The notes: generated from the letters alone by a model not told the origin. 9,484 nucleotides of DNA from an uncultured Clostridia bacterium (GCA_947629965.1 CANRFS010000048.1:1-9484); one strand, 5' to 3'. Positions 1 through 6,857 are shown, counted from the stretch's first letter. A program made the numbers and translations.

Positions 1-1
1 A

Positions 2-910
2 GTAAAAGAAGAACATTTTGATTTGATGTTACTTGACTTTATTATGACACCATTTCATGGAGATCAAGTAGTTGAAGAAATTAGAAAGTTTAATAAAGAC
101 TTATACATCTTGTTGCTTACAGGTCACAAAGATTTGGCACCTCCATTGGAGACCATTAAAAGATTAGATATTCAAGGATACTGCGAAAAAAGTGACAAAT
201 TTGATCAATTACTTTTACTTGTCGAATCGGGTATAAAAGCTGTGTCTCAAATGAATTTAATAAAAACAATTAATGAAGAATTAAAAGATACTTATGAAAA
301 ATTAGAAAAAGCATATTTAGAAAGTATTGAAACATTAAGATTTACAGTTGAAGCCAAAGATGTTTACACCAGAGGTCACTCTGACAGAGTTTCTGAATAT
401 TCTGTTCTTCTTGGTAAAAAATTAGGACTTTCTGATGAAGATATCAATACCCTACGAATTGGTGGTTTATTCCACGATGTTGGAAAAATTGGAGTGCCTG
501 ATAGCATATTATTAAAAGAAACTAAGCTTACAGATGATGAATATTCTGAAATAAAAAATCACCCTGCAATAGGTGCTCATATATTATCAAATGCAACTAT
601 ATTTAAAGACGTAATTCCTATTGTAAAGCATCATCATGAAAGATATGATGGAAATGGATATCCTGGAAAATTAAAAGGTGAAGAAATACCTTATCTTGCA
701 AGGATTGCTGCAATAGCAGATAGCTTTGATGCTATGACTTCAAGAAGAACTTATAGAAATTCTCTTCCTCTAGATACAGTAATAGCAGAAATAGAAAGAT
801 GTAAAGGAACACAATTTGATCCAAAATGTGCTGACGCATTTTTAGATATTTTAACTAATGAATACGATAAAATAGAAGAAATCAGGAGAAAATTTAATCC
901 TGAACAATAG
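2..910 (+). CDS. Response-regulator HD-GYP cyclic-di-GMP phosphodiesterase (5' partial)
   Basis: The reading frame is open from the left edge, so the true start lies outside the window; the TTG at 23 is internal. The visible part is 302 residues. The first 70 or so are the back two thirds of a receiver domain: phospho-acceptor Asp in LLDFIMTP (residue 12), conserved Thr in LLLTGHKD (residue 40) and Lys in GYCEKS (residue 63). A helical, charged linker follows (about 85-112), then a complete HD-GYP domain: RGHSDRV, FHDVGKIGVP (HD codons at 473-478), the His of NHPAIGAHIL, HHHERYDGNGYP (GYP at 656-664) and IADSFDAMTSRRTYR. All hallmark metal-binding motifs are present, so cyclic-di-GMP hydrolysis controlled by phosphorylation is the expected activity; this is family knowledge, not shown here. 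The protein lacks membrane segments and should be cytoplasmic. The partner histidine kinase is not in the window. Confidence 0.93.
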   Translation, partial: VKEEHFDLMLLDFIMTPFHGDQVVEEIRKFNKDLYILLLTGHKDLAPPLETIKRLDIQGYCEKSDKFDQLLLLVESGIKAVSQMNLIKTINEELKDTYEKLEKAYLESIETLRFTVEAKDVYTRGHSDRVSEYSVLLGKKLGLSDEDINTLRIGGLFHDVGKIGVPDSILLKETKLTDDEYSEIKNHPAIGAHILSNATIFKDVIPIVKHHHERYDGNGYPGKLKGEEIPYLARIAAIADSFDAMTSRRTYRNSLPLDTVIAEIERCKGTQFDPKCADAFLDILTNEYDKIEEIRRKFNPEQ

Positions 911-915
911 AATTA

Positions 916-1025
916 GAAACTTTAAATCGGATTTTTTTCCTTTTTTGGACGGACTAGATTTAGCGTTTTAAAAAACGCTAAATCTAGTCCGTCCAAAAAA
1001 GGAAAAAAATCCGTCTTAAAATTTC
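916..1025. repeat. Giant near-perfect palindrome between convergent genes
   Basis: Left arm 928-969 and right arm 972-1013 are exact reverse complements over 42 bases, separated by only AA (970-971). Pairing resumes after two mismatches (921-925 with 1016-1020) and again after one more (916-919 with 1022-1025), giving about 51 pairs over 54 positions. The core contains GGACGGACTAGATTTAGCG flanked by short T and A runs. It occupies nearly all the space between the HD-GYP stop (910) and the ABC-F stop (1031), so both transcripts would end in the same long hairpin. It could act as a bidirectional terminator or transcript stabiliser, but a T-tract directly after the stem is lacking in both directions. 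It could also be a remnant or short mobile element. Confidence 0.9.
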
Positions 1026-1030
1026 ATTCT

Positions 1031-2611
1031 TTATTCTATTCCCAAATATTCGTTATATGTGCATTCTCTGTCTACCATTTTATCTTTTCTTAAATCTATT
1101 ATTCTATCCGCAACAGTCTGAGTTAATTGATGATCATGTGATGTAAATAACATGTTGCCTTTAAATTTCTTCATTCCTTCATTTAATGCAGTTATTGATT
1201 CCATGTCTAAATGGTTTGTTGGTTCATCAAATATTAAGAAGTTTGCTCCTGATAACATAAGTTTTGATAATACACATCTTACTTTTTCTCCACCAGATAA
1301 TACTTTTACATTTTTTAATGCCTCATCACCTGAAAATAACATTCTTCCTAAAAATCCTCTTACATAAGTTTCATCTGGATCTTTTGAGTATTTTCTTAGC
1401 CAGTCTACTAATATTTCATCATTTTCAAATAAATATGAATTATCTTTTGGAAAATAGTCTTTTGTAATTGTTTGTCCCCAAATTATTTCTCCACTATCAG
1501 GCTCTGCTTCCCCTGCTATTATTTGAAACAATAAAGTAGTTGCAAGCTCATTGTCTGATAAAACAGCAATTTTATTGTTTGCTTTTACTGAAAAGGATAT
1601 ATTTTTTAGTATTTCTTCTCCGTTTACGGTTTTGCATAAATTCTTTATTGTAAGTATTTCTTTTCCTGGTTCTCTGTCTGGCTTAAAATCAATATATGGA
1701 TATTTTCTATTTGATGCCTTAATTTCTTCTAATTCAATTTTTTCTAATGATTTTTTCCTTGATGTTGCTTGTTTTGATTTTGAAGCGTTTGCACTAAATC
1801 TTGCTATGAAGTCTTGCAATTCTTTTATTTTTTCTTCTTTCTTTTTATTTGCTTCTTTTGCCTGTTTTAATGCAAGCTGACTAGATTCATACCAAAAATC
1901 ATAGTTTCCAGGATATACTTTGATTTTTCCGAAGTCTACATCTGCTATATGTGTGCATACTTTATTTAAAAAGTATCTATCATGTGATACAACTATAACT
2001 GTATTTTCAAAATCTATTAGAAAATCTTGTAACCAATTTATGCTTTTTAAATCCAAATCATTTGTAGGCTCGTCTAGTAATAAAACATCTGGATTACCAA
2101 ATAAACTTTGTGCAAGAAGAACTTTTACTTTATCTTTTGCTTCAATTTCTTTCATTAATTTATAATGGTTATTTGCTGATATTCCTAGATTATTTAATAA
2201 TGTTGCTGCATCTGATTCTGCATTCCATCCATCTAGTTCTCCAAATTTTTCTTCTAATTTTGCTGCTTTTAATCCGTCTTCTTCAGAAAAATCTGGTTTT
2301 GCATATATTTCTTCTTTCTCTTTCATTATTTTATAAAGCTCACTATTTCCCATAATAACTGTATCTATTACAGTGTTTTCTTCATACGCAAAGTGATCTT
2401 GTTTCAATGTAGATAATCTTTCACCTTTATCCATTGATACTTCACCTTTACTTGGTTCAAGTTCTCCTGATAAAACTTTTAAAAATGTAGACTTACCAGC
2501 TCCATTTGCTCCAATTAATCCATAGCAATTTCCTTTTGTAAATTTTATATTTACATCTTCAAATAGAACTCTTTTACCAAACCTAACTGTTACTCCTACT
2601 GCATTTAACAT
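1031..2611 (-). CDS. ykpA: ABC-F family ATPase, YkpA/YbiT type
   Basis: A 526-residue protein with two ATP-binding cassettes and no membrane segments, close to the usual 530-540 of this group. NBD1 has Walker A GANGAGKST (34-42), a degenerate signature EIEAKDKVKVLLAQ (about 155-168), Walker B and D-loop LLLDEPTNDLD (177-187) and switch SHD (209-211). The charged linker (about 237-300) carries FSANASKSKQATSRKK, which I recognise from Bacillus YkpA and E. coli YbiT. NBD2 has a degenerate Walker A (SDNELATTLL, about 352-361), an intact LSGGE (438-442), IFDEPTNHLD (460-469) and TSHDH. ABC-F proteins act on the ribosome; the role of this subgroup is poorly defined, and resistance should not be assumed. 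The ATG at 2611 follows GAAAGGAAAG, which begins at the corA stop 15 bases upstream. It is the second gene of a corA-ABC-F operon. Confidence 0.92.
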   Translation of the reverse strand: MLNAVGVTVRFGKRVLFEDVNIKFTKGNCYGLIGANGAGKSTFLKVLSGELEPSKGEVSMDKGERLSTLKQDHFAYEENTVIDTVIMGNSELYKIMKEKEEIYAKPDFSEEDGLKAAKLEEKFGELDGWNAESDAATLLNNLGISANNHYKLMKEIEAKDKVKVLLAQSLFGNPDVLLLDEPTNDLDLKSINWLQDFLIDFENTVIVVSHDRYFLNKVCTHIADVDFGKIKVYPGNYDFWYESSQLALKQAKEANKKKEEKIKELQDFIARFSANASKSKQATSRKKSLEKIELEEIKASNRKYPYIDFKPDREPGKEILTIKNLCKTVNGEEILKNISFSVKANNKIAVLSDNELATTLLFQIIAGEAEPDSGEIIWGQTITKDYFPKDNSYLFENDEILVDWLRKYSKDPDETYVRGFLGRMLFSGDEALKNVKVLSGGEKVRCVLSKLMLSGANFLIFDEPTNHLDMESITALNEGMKKFKGNMLFTSHDHQLTQTVADRIIDLRKDKMVDRECTYNEYLGIE

Positions 2612-2626
2612 TTACATCTTTCCTTT

Positions 2627-3568
2627 CTATAACATGTCTTTTTTCTTAAGCCATACAAAAGCTATTACTGATATTAATACTGAAATACTAATTACAATTC
2701 CAAAACCATGTGGATTATTTGTAAATGGAAGTGGCACATTCATTCCCCAAATACTTGCAACTAATGTTGGTACTGATAACACAATAGTTATAGAAGCAAG
2801 TAATTTCATCACAACATTTAAATTGTTTGAAATTATCGAAGCATAGGCATCCATAGTTCCGCTTAAAATATCACTATATATTTTACCCATTTCTATTGCT
2901 TGTCTATTTTCAATGATAGCATCTTCAAGTATGTCATCATCTTCCTCATAAGATTTTAAAATTTTCCCTCTTGAAGTTTTTTCCATCACTAATTCGTTTG
3001 CTTTTAATGATGTTGTTATATAGACTAAACTGTTTTCTAAGTTTAATAATTGTATTAATTCTTTATTTCTCATAGATTTTTGAAGTAATAGTACCGTATT
3101 TTCCGCTTCTTTATTTATTTTCTTTAAGTCATTTAAATAAAATGACGCATTTAAATATAGTATTTGTAAAAGGAATCTTGTTTTTTTGTATGTGAACATT
3201 CCTTTCACTTTCCCTTTTTCAAAACTTTCTATTATTCTATTTTTCTTTAATGATACAGATATAAAATATTCATCTCTTACTACTATTAAGCCTAGTGGCA
3301 TTGTAGTATAAGATTTTTCTTTATTATTTTCCTCTATTACTGGAACATCTATAACAAACAGTGTCATATCATCTTCTATATCAATTCTGGCTTGTTCTTC
3401 ATAGTCAAGTGGGTATTTTATGAATTCGTCTTCTATCTTTAAATTTGAACATACTGTTGCAATTTCTTCCGCTGTAGGGTTTACAAGGCTTATCCAGGAA
3501 CCTGGTCTAAAATCCTCAATTTTTTCAAATTTATTCGTTTTTAAATCTGTGTTGTATATGCTTAGCAT
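2627..3568 (-). CDS. corA: CorA-like divalent metal ion transporter
   Basis: A 313-residue protein with the CorA layout: a large cytoplasmic N-terminal part rich in long helices (about 1-248), TM1 (about 250-273) ending in the family signature GMN (275-277, in SIWGMNVPLP), a short loop and TM2 (about 288-307), then the basic end KKKDML. CorA proteins are pentameric inner-membrane channels for Mg2+, and sometimes Co2+ or Ni2+; the ion is not determined by what I can see. I chose ATG 3568 over the in-frame GTG at 3577 because that GTG is part of the Shine-Dalgarno AAAGGGGTGA, which sits 5 bases before the ATG. The gene heads an operon with the ABC-F gene (15-base gap). The leader is about 45 bases and too short for an M-box Mg2+ riboswitch. 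Confidence 0.93.
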   Translation of the reverse strand: MLSIYNTDLKTNKFEKIEDFRPGSWISLVNPTAEEIATVCSNLKIEDEFIKYPLDYEEQARIDIEDDMTLFVIDVPVIEENNKEKSYTTMPLGLIVVRDEYFISVSLKKNRIIESFEKGKVKGMFTYKKTRFLLQILYLNASFYLNDLKKINKEAENTVLLLQKSMRNKELIQLLNLENSLVYITTSLKANELVMEKTSRGKILKSYEEDDDILEDAIIENRQAIEMGKIYSDILSGTMDAYASIISNNLNVVMKLLASITIVLSVPTLVASIWGMNVPLPFTNNPHGFGIVISISVLISVIAFVWLKKKDML

Positions 3569-3573
3569 AAAAA

Positions 3574-3583
3574 TCACCCCTTT
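3574..3583 (-). promoter_or_regulatory. Ribosome binding site fixing the corA start
   Basis: On the minus strand AAAGGGGTGA is highly complementary to the 16S 3' end and lies 5 bases before ATG 3568. The competing GTG start at 3577 lies inside it and has no ribosome site of its own, so the shorter protein is preferred. Confidence 0.8.
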
Positions 3584-3586
3584 ACT

Positions 3587-3610
3587 TTTTGCGTTTTCTT
3601 TCTCGCAAAA
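3587..3610 (-). promoter_or_regulatory. Small hairpin in the corA leader
   Basis: TTTTGCG (3610-3604 on the minus strand) and CGCAAAA (3593-3587) form a 7-bp stem with a 10-base loop. It ends 3 bases before the corA ribosome site and lies within the predicted 5' leader. It could affect translation start or transcript stability. No U-tract follows, so it is not a terminator. Confidence 0.4.
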
Positions 3611-3619
3611 CTATTGAAT

Positions 3620-3630
3620 ATTATATCATA
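3620..3630 (-). promoter_or_regulatory. Extended -10 promoter of corA
   Basis: The minus strand reads TATGATATAAT: a consensus -10 TATAAT with the upstream TG of an extended -10 element. There is no good -35 at 17 bases, which is common for extended -10 promoters. Transcription would begin near 3613, about 45 bases before the corA ATG. Confidence 0.65.
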
Positions 3631-3659
3631 CTTTTGCTTCTTTGAGTAGCTTTTGAGAT

Positions 3660-3691
3660 AAAAATAGTAGAAGCTTTTATATCTTCTACTA
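3660..3691 (-). terminator. Intrinsic terminator of the nuclease-like gene
   Basis: The minus strand has TAGTAGAAG (3691-3683), a 9-base loop, then CTTCTACTA (3673-3665) followed by TTTTTATC. It lies 9 bases after the stop of the 3700-4371 gene and upstream of the corA promoter, separating the two transcription units. Confidence 0.75.
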
Positions 3692-3699
3692 ATATAATT

Positions 3700-4371
3700 T
3701 TATCTTTTTTCTATATCAAATACTTCTTTGGATTTTGCAACAAATACATCAATTTTAAATTTATTAATTAATTTATTTACATATTCATCATTTATATCAT
3801 AATATGGTCTTGTTCCTTCAAATATTAAAATTGCCGGTCTTACATTTACTTTATCATCTAGCCCAAAATCACTTTTTAATTTGCTTTGATTAATTTGTTT
3901 TAAATATGTAATTATTTCTAATGTACATCTTAACAAAGTTTCATCACTTACATCATTTTTTAATTCTATTAAGTATAATGTATTTGTATCTTCTTTATAT
4001 GAAATTAAATCAACTTTACCAGCTTTTGTTCCTTTGTAATCTTTTAATGGAATTTGATAATCCAGCATCTTTCCAATATCTAAATAATTATTATTATACA
4101 TTTTCATTGCAATTATTTCTTCTCTGCGATTGCTATTTTTATTAAATTCGCCTGCATGTGTATTAATTTTATATCCCTGTTTTCGATTAATTTGTTTGAT
4201 ATTGCTAAAATCATAATTTTTACTGTTTTCTAAAATTTCTTTTGCTATAACTTCTGTATATTTTTCATTTGTATCACTAGTTTTACCATGATAATTTACC
4301 ATTTTATTTGTATATAATTGGTTTATATCTATTTTCTTTAATTTATTTATAATATCATTTCTTTTATACAT
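3700..4371 (-). CDS. PD-(D/E)XK nuclease-like protein of unknown role
   Basis: A 223-residue protein very rich in Lys, Asn and Ile. I do not recognise a named family. It shows a plausible PD-(D/E)XK core: Glu84/85 in RREEIIAMKMY, then GKVDLISY (Asp121), a turn, and LYLIELKND (Glu136, Lys138), followed by a helix starting with DETLLRCTLEIITYL. The acidic-acidic-x-Lys layout on adjacent strands suggests a Mg2+-dependent nuclease, which is inference only. An in-frame ATG at 4440 would add 23 lysine-rich residues and has GGGTGAT before it; I prefer 4371 because AAAGGAGA lies 7 bases upstream. The gene stands alone between its own promoter and terminator, next to the 3' end of tRNA-Lys, a common landing place for acquired DNA. 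Its amino-acid use looks more AT-driven than corA or the ABC-F gene. Confidence 0.72.
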   Translation of the reverse strand: MYKRNDIINKLKKIDINQLYTNKMVNYHGKTSDTNEKYTEVIAKEILENSKNYDFSNIKQINRKQGYKINTHAGEFNKNSNRREEIIAMKMYNNNYLDIGKMLDYQIPLKDYKGTKAGKVDLISYKEDTNTLYLIELKNDVSDETLLRCTLEIITYLKQINQSKLKSDFGLDDKVNVRPAILIFEGTRPYYDINDEYVNKLINKFKIDVFVAKSKEVFDIEKR

Positions 4372-4378
4372 TTTTATT

Positions 4379-4386
4379 TCTCCTTT
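4379..4386 (-). promoter_or_regulatory. Ribosome binding site supporting the 4371 start
   Basis: AAAGGAGA on the minus strand, 7 bases before ATG 4371. The upstream ATG at 4440 has the weaker but usable GGGTGAT at 5 bases, so two start sites remain possible. Confidence 0.6.
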
Positions 4387-4458
4387 GGCAGATAATATAT
4401 TTTTAGGATTTTCCTTAAAATCTCTTTTTTTCTTTTTCATAAATTATCACCCACACTT

Positions 4459-4469
4459 ATTATATCATA
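4459..4469 (-). promoter_or_regulatory. Extended -10 promoter of the nuclease-like gene
   Basis: The minus strand reads TATGATATAAT, the same 11 bases as in the corA promoter. No convincing -35 is visible. Transcription would begin close to 4452, only about a dozen bases before the upstream ATG at 4440 and about 80 before ATG 4371. Confidence 0.55.
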
Positions 4470-4483
4470 TATTTATATATAAT

Positions 4484-4516
4484 ATAAAAAGAAGATTATA
4501 AAACTCTTCTTTTTAT
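4484..4516 (-). terminator. Terminator of tRNA-Lys
   Basis: ATAAAAAGAAGA (minus strand, 4516-4505), a 9-base loop and TCTTCTTTTTAT (4495-4484) form a perfect 12-bp stem whose 3' arm is U-rich. It starts at the last base of the encoded CCA, so tRNA transcription should end here. Confidence 0.65.
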
Positions 4517-4591
4517 GGTGGGCAACGAGGGGGTCGAACCCTCGACCTTCTGATTAAGAGTCAGCTGCTCTACCAACTGAGCTAGTCACCC
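4516..4591 (-). tRNA. tRNA-Lys (anticodon CTT)
   Basis: A full cloverleaf with encoded CCA can be folded on the minus strand. The acceptor GGGTGAC pairs with GTTGCCC (two G-U pairs), the D arm is GCTC...GAGC, the anticodon stem is GCTGA/TCAGA with loop CTCTTAA, and the T arm is GAGGG TTCGACC CCCTC, followed by ACCA. The loop gives anticodon CTT, reading AAG lysine codons. The outermost anticodon-stem pair (G27-A43) is a mismatch. It is a single gene with its own promoter and terminator. Confidence 0.96.
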
Positions 4592-4616
4592 AAATATGTA
4601 ATTCTAAATCTTTTTG

Positions 4617-4645
4617 ATTATAATACCAAATTTATTCTTTGTCAA
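4617..4645 (-). promoter_or_regulatory. Consensus promoter of tRNA-Lys
   Basis: The minus strand has TTGACA (4645-4640), a 17-base spacer and TATAAT (4622-4617), a perfect sigma-A consensus. Transcription would begin near 4610, leaving a leader of about 19 bases before the tRNA. It abuts the U-tract of the preceding terminator. Confidence 0.9.
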
Positions 4646-4648
4646 TGC

Positions 4649-4695
4649 AAAAAAACAATAAAACTAGAAACATATTGCATTGTTCCTAGTTTTAT
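4649..4695 (-). terminator. Terminator of the VanW/G5 gene
   Basis: The minus strand has ATAAAACTAGGAACA (4695-4681), an 8-base loop and TGTTTCTAGTTTTAT (4672-4658), a 15-bp stem with one G-U pair, followed by TGTTTTTTT. It sits 29 bases after the stop at 4725. Confidence 0.9.
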
Positions 4696-4724
4696 AAATC
4701 CTTTAGTTAATTTGTTACTTCATT

Positions 4725-6521
4725 TTAATTAGTTATAGTATTTGAATCTGTCCCTGTACTTTTATCAGTTGTAGTGTTTTTATCTGTTCCTGTATTTTCA
4801 GTTGGTTTAGGATCTTTGTTGTTATTCTCTTTATCTGTTTTTTGCGTTTCCTTATCCTTACTAGGTTCTGTTTTTTCTGGCTCTTTTGGCGTTTTTTCCT
4901 TTGGAGTTTCTGTTTTTGTTGGTTCAGTAGTAGTTGTTGTTTGTGGTCCTACGTTTATAATTTTATTCATCGGATCATAAGAATCTGACGATAACACACT
5001 TCTTGAAACTTCTGAACCATTTAATTTTAAAACTTTGTATGTTATACTCTTGCATCCATTCATTCCATTTTGTGTTACTTTCTGTTGTCCAGGAGCTAAA
5101 CTGCTGTTGTTTTCGTATATTACTTTATATGGTGTATAACTTAATACATTAGTTACTATATCTACATCATATTCAACTTCTTCTTTTATTCCATATATAT
5201 TAACTTTTGCAACACCATTTCCTATACTTGTTTTTATCATTATTGGATATTTCCTTGTATTTTTAAATTTGAAATCAAGTGATCCATATACTACTGTCGC
5301 ATCTTTTCCTGCTCCTACATATCCTGCTAAAAACATGTGATTATGTCTTTCTACTATATCAAGGTTCGCATATACAACTGCATCATATAATGTTGACGAT
5401 ATTTGACAAATTCCACCTGCGAGAGTTTGAACTACTCTACCTCCTGCATATCCTCCTGCTTCTTTATAGCCAGCTTCTGCTGTTCTCTTTCCCAATGTGT
5501 TATTATATGAAAATGTTTCTCCTGCAGCAACAACAACACCATTTAATTTATTCATAGCTAATTTTAAATTTGTAGTTCTTGGATAATTACTTGCATCATA
5601 TCTCGTACTAAAAGATGATAATAAATCTGGGAACGCTTCTGTTCCTATTTGATTTGTTGTTACTTTCGGTGTTGTTATTGTTAATTTTATTTCATATTCT
5701 TCCTTATCTTCTTTTAGCATTTCTCTTGCAGCTTCTAAATCAAAATCCACTCCGTTTACATGTGGAAATATTTGAAACGGATTTTTTGTATAATAAGCAT
5801 CTTTTGGTTCTGTATGAACCTTTGAATAAATTTCATCTATGTCTATTGGTTCAGGTTCTGTTTGAGCTAATTCTACGTTAATTTCCAAATTGTTTTCGGT
5901 AACTGGTAATTCTTTAATAATTTTGTTTTTTAATTCTTCTTCATTTAACGTATTTCCTGCTTTTCCTTTAGTAATAATTAATTCATTTTCTTCAACACTA
6001 TAATTTGGTTCTACTACAGCATTTGGTACTTTAGATGATATATCATTTATCTTATTATTTAGTAATTCTTCATTGTATGTATATTCCAAATTAATATCTT
6101 TTCCAAATAGCATTGCTTTAGCTATTTCGTAATTATTTGTAATTATATTTCCGTTTCTTCCTACACTATATGCTTCATTAACTGCCTTTTCTATGTTGTA
6201 ACTTGCTTCTATTTGAGATAATTTTATTTCATATTCAAATTCTTCATCTGATTTTATTAAAATATCATTATCTAATTTTTGTGTTACAATATCGTTTAAA
6301 TATTGTGTTGCCTCTTCTCTATTTAATTTATTTACTTCTATACCATCAATTGTTACCCCAGAAATTATTTTGGTATTATTTATATTAATCAAAGCAAATA
6401 TTGTGTTAACCATAAATATTAATAGAAGGATAACTGCAATAGAAATTAAAATTATGGCCTTTTGTTTGCTAGTCATCTTTTTTACTGGCGACTTTTTTTC
6501 CTCTTCATAATCTATTTCCAT
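4725..6521 (-). CDS. Membrane-anchored VanW domain protein with G5 domain (YoaR-like)
   Basis: A 598-residue envelope protein. A short acidic/basic cytoplasmic head is followed by one membrane anchor (about 22-45), with the rest predicted outside. Next comes IISGVTIDGIEVNKLNREEA, the usual opening of peptidoglycan-binding-4 repeats, with a second such segment near 225-300. The VanW domain (about 305-435) shows NKLNGVVVAAGETFSYNNTLG and AGGICQISSTLYDAV. A G5-like domain (about 440-520) ends in YDPMNKIINVGP. The last 70 or so residues are a Thr/Lys/Pro/Glu-rich, Asn-containing tail of low complexity, probably an extended wall-spanning segment. No LPxTG motif is present. Despite its name the VanW family is not proof of vancomycin resistance; a role at the cell wall is likely but undefined. 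GGGAGA lies 8 bases before the ATG. It is a single-gene unit. Confidence 0.92.
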   Translation of the reverse strand: MEIDYEEEKKSPVKKMTSKQKAIILISIAVILLLIFMVNTIFALININNTKIISGVTIDGIEVNKLNREEATQYLNDIVTQKLDNDILIKSDEEFEYEIKLSQIEASYNIEKAVNEAYSVGRNGNIITNNYEIAKAMLFGKDINLEYTYNEELLNNKINDISSKVPNAVVEPNYSVEENELIITKGKAGNTLNEEELKNKIIKELPVTENNLEINVELAQTEPEPIDIDEIYSKVHTEPKDAYYTKNPFQIFPHVNGVDFDLEAAREMLKEDKEEYEIKLTITTPKVTTNQIGTEAFPDLLSSFSTRYDASNYPRTTNLKLAMNKLNGVVVAAGETFSYNNTLGKRTAEAGYKEAGGYAGGRVVQTLAGGICQISSTLYDAVVYANLDIVERHNHMFLAGYVGAGKDATVVYGSLDFKFKNTRKYPIMIKTSIGNGVAKVNIYGIKEEVEYDVDIVTNVLSYTPYKVIYENNSSLAPGQQKVTQNGMNGCKSITYKVLKLNGSEVSRSVLSSDSYDPMNKIINVGPQTTTTTEPTKTETPKEKTPKEPEKTEPSKDKETQKTDKENNNKDPKPTENTGTDKNTTTDKSTGTDSNTITN

Positions 6522-6557
6522 ACTAAATCTCCCTTCATTACAATGTATTCCTTTTTT

Positions 6558-6586
6558 ATAATATCATAATCGCTATTTTTTTACAA
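6558..6586 (-). promoter_or_regulatory. Promoter of the VanW/G5 gene
   Basis: The minus strand has TTGTAA (6586-6581), a 17-base spacer and TATTAT (6563-6558), with an extended -10 TG (TATGATATTAT). Transcription would begin near 6551, about 30 bases before the ATG. Confidence 0.65.
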
Positions 6587-6618
6587 TATTTTTGTATCGA
6601 TTAATAAATATATTTATA

Positions 6619-6643
6619 TAATAATATTATTATAATATTATTA
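6619..6643. repeat. AT-only inverted repeat at the end of the small HTH gene
   Basis: TAATAATATTA (6619-6629) and TAATATTATTA (6633-6643) pair perfectly over 11 bases with a 3-base loop. It includes the stop codon of the small HTH gene. With no G or C pairs and no clear U-tract it would be a weak terminator at best. Confidence 0.45.
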
Positions 6644-6838
6644 TTGTTCAAAAAATATTTCTGCTATTGATTTATTTAAAGATTTTGAAATTTTTTCCAT
6701 AACTAGAATTGATGGATTTTTTCTACTACCTTTTTCTAAATGGCATAGATAACCAACTGATATTCCTGATAGTTCCGCTAGTTTTACTAAAGTCATTCCC
6801 TTCTCCTCTCTTATCCTTTTTATTTGATTATGATACAT
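6641..6838 (-). CDS. Small Xre-family HTH regulator
   Basis: A 65-residue protein that is essentially one Cro/C1-type helix-turn-helix: IKRIREEKGMTLVKLAELSGISVGYLCHLEKG (about 6-37), then a helical remainder ending IAEIFFEQ. The recognition-helix region is GISVGYLCHLEKGSR. There is no effector or dimerisation domain, as in Cro-like proteins. AAAGGAGT lies 8 bases before the ATG. It is divergent from the HTH-S24 gene at 7015, and its own HTH resembles that protein's N-terminus (both have the pattern LEKG/IEKG after the recognition helix). The pair is arranged like a Cro/CI switch. It probably represses one or both divergent promoters; this is inference. Confidence 0.85.
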   Translation of the reverse strand: MYHNQIKRIREEKGMTLVKLAELSGISVGYLCHLEKGSRKNPSILVMEKISKSLNKSIAEIFFEQ

Positions 6839-6857
6839 ACTATCTACTCCTTTCTTA

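Noticed and set aside
23..25. TTG as the start codon of the HD-GYP gene
   Set aside because: The frame is open to the left edge and the residues before it (VKEEHFD) fit a receiver domain, so the gene simply runs in from outside.
916..1025. CRISPR repeat or ordinary intrinsic terminator
   Set aside because: There is a single palindrome with no spacers, and no T-run follows the stem in either direction.
1152..2355. Plus-strand ORFs antisense to the ABC-F gene
   Set aside because: They are mirror frames of a clearly coding minus-strand gene, have no domain features and lack ribosome sites.
1031..2611. Antibiotic-resistance ABC-F
   Set aside because: The linker and degenerate sites match the YkpA/YbiT housekeeping-type subgroup as I recall it, not the resistance subgroups.
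3569..3699. M-box or other Mg2+ riboswitch before corA
   Set aside because: The promoter leaves a leader of only about 45 bases; the rest of the gap is the terminator of the upstream gene.
5279..5881. Leucine-rich plus-strand ORFs antisense to the VanW gene
   Set aside because: Their Leu-rich composition is what the complement of an AT-rich coding strand produces; no ribosome sites or recognisable domains.
4725..6521. Vancomycin resistance gene
   Set aside because: The VanW domain is widespread in Firmicute envelope proteins, and no vanH, vanA/B or vanX genes are present.
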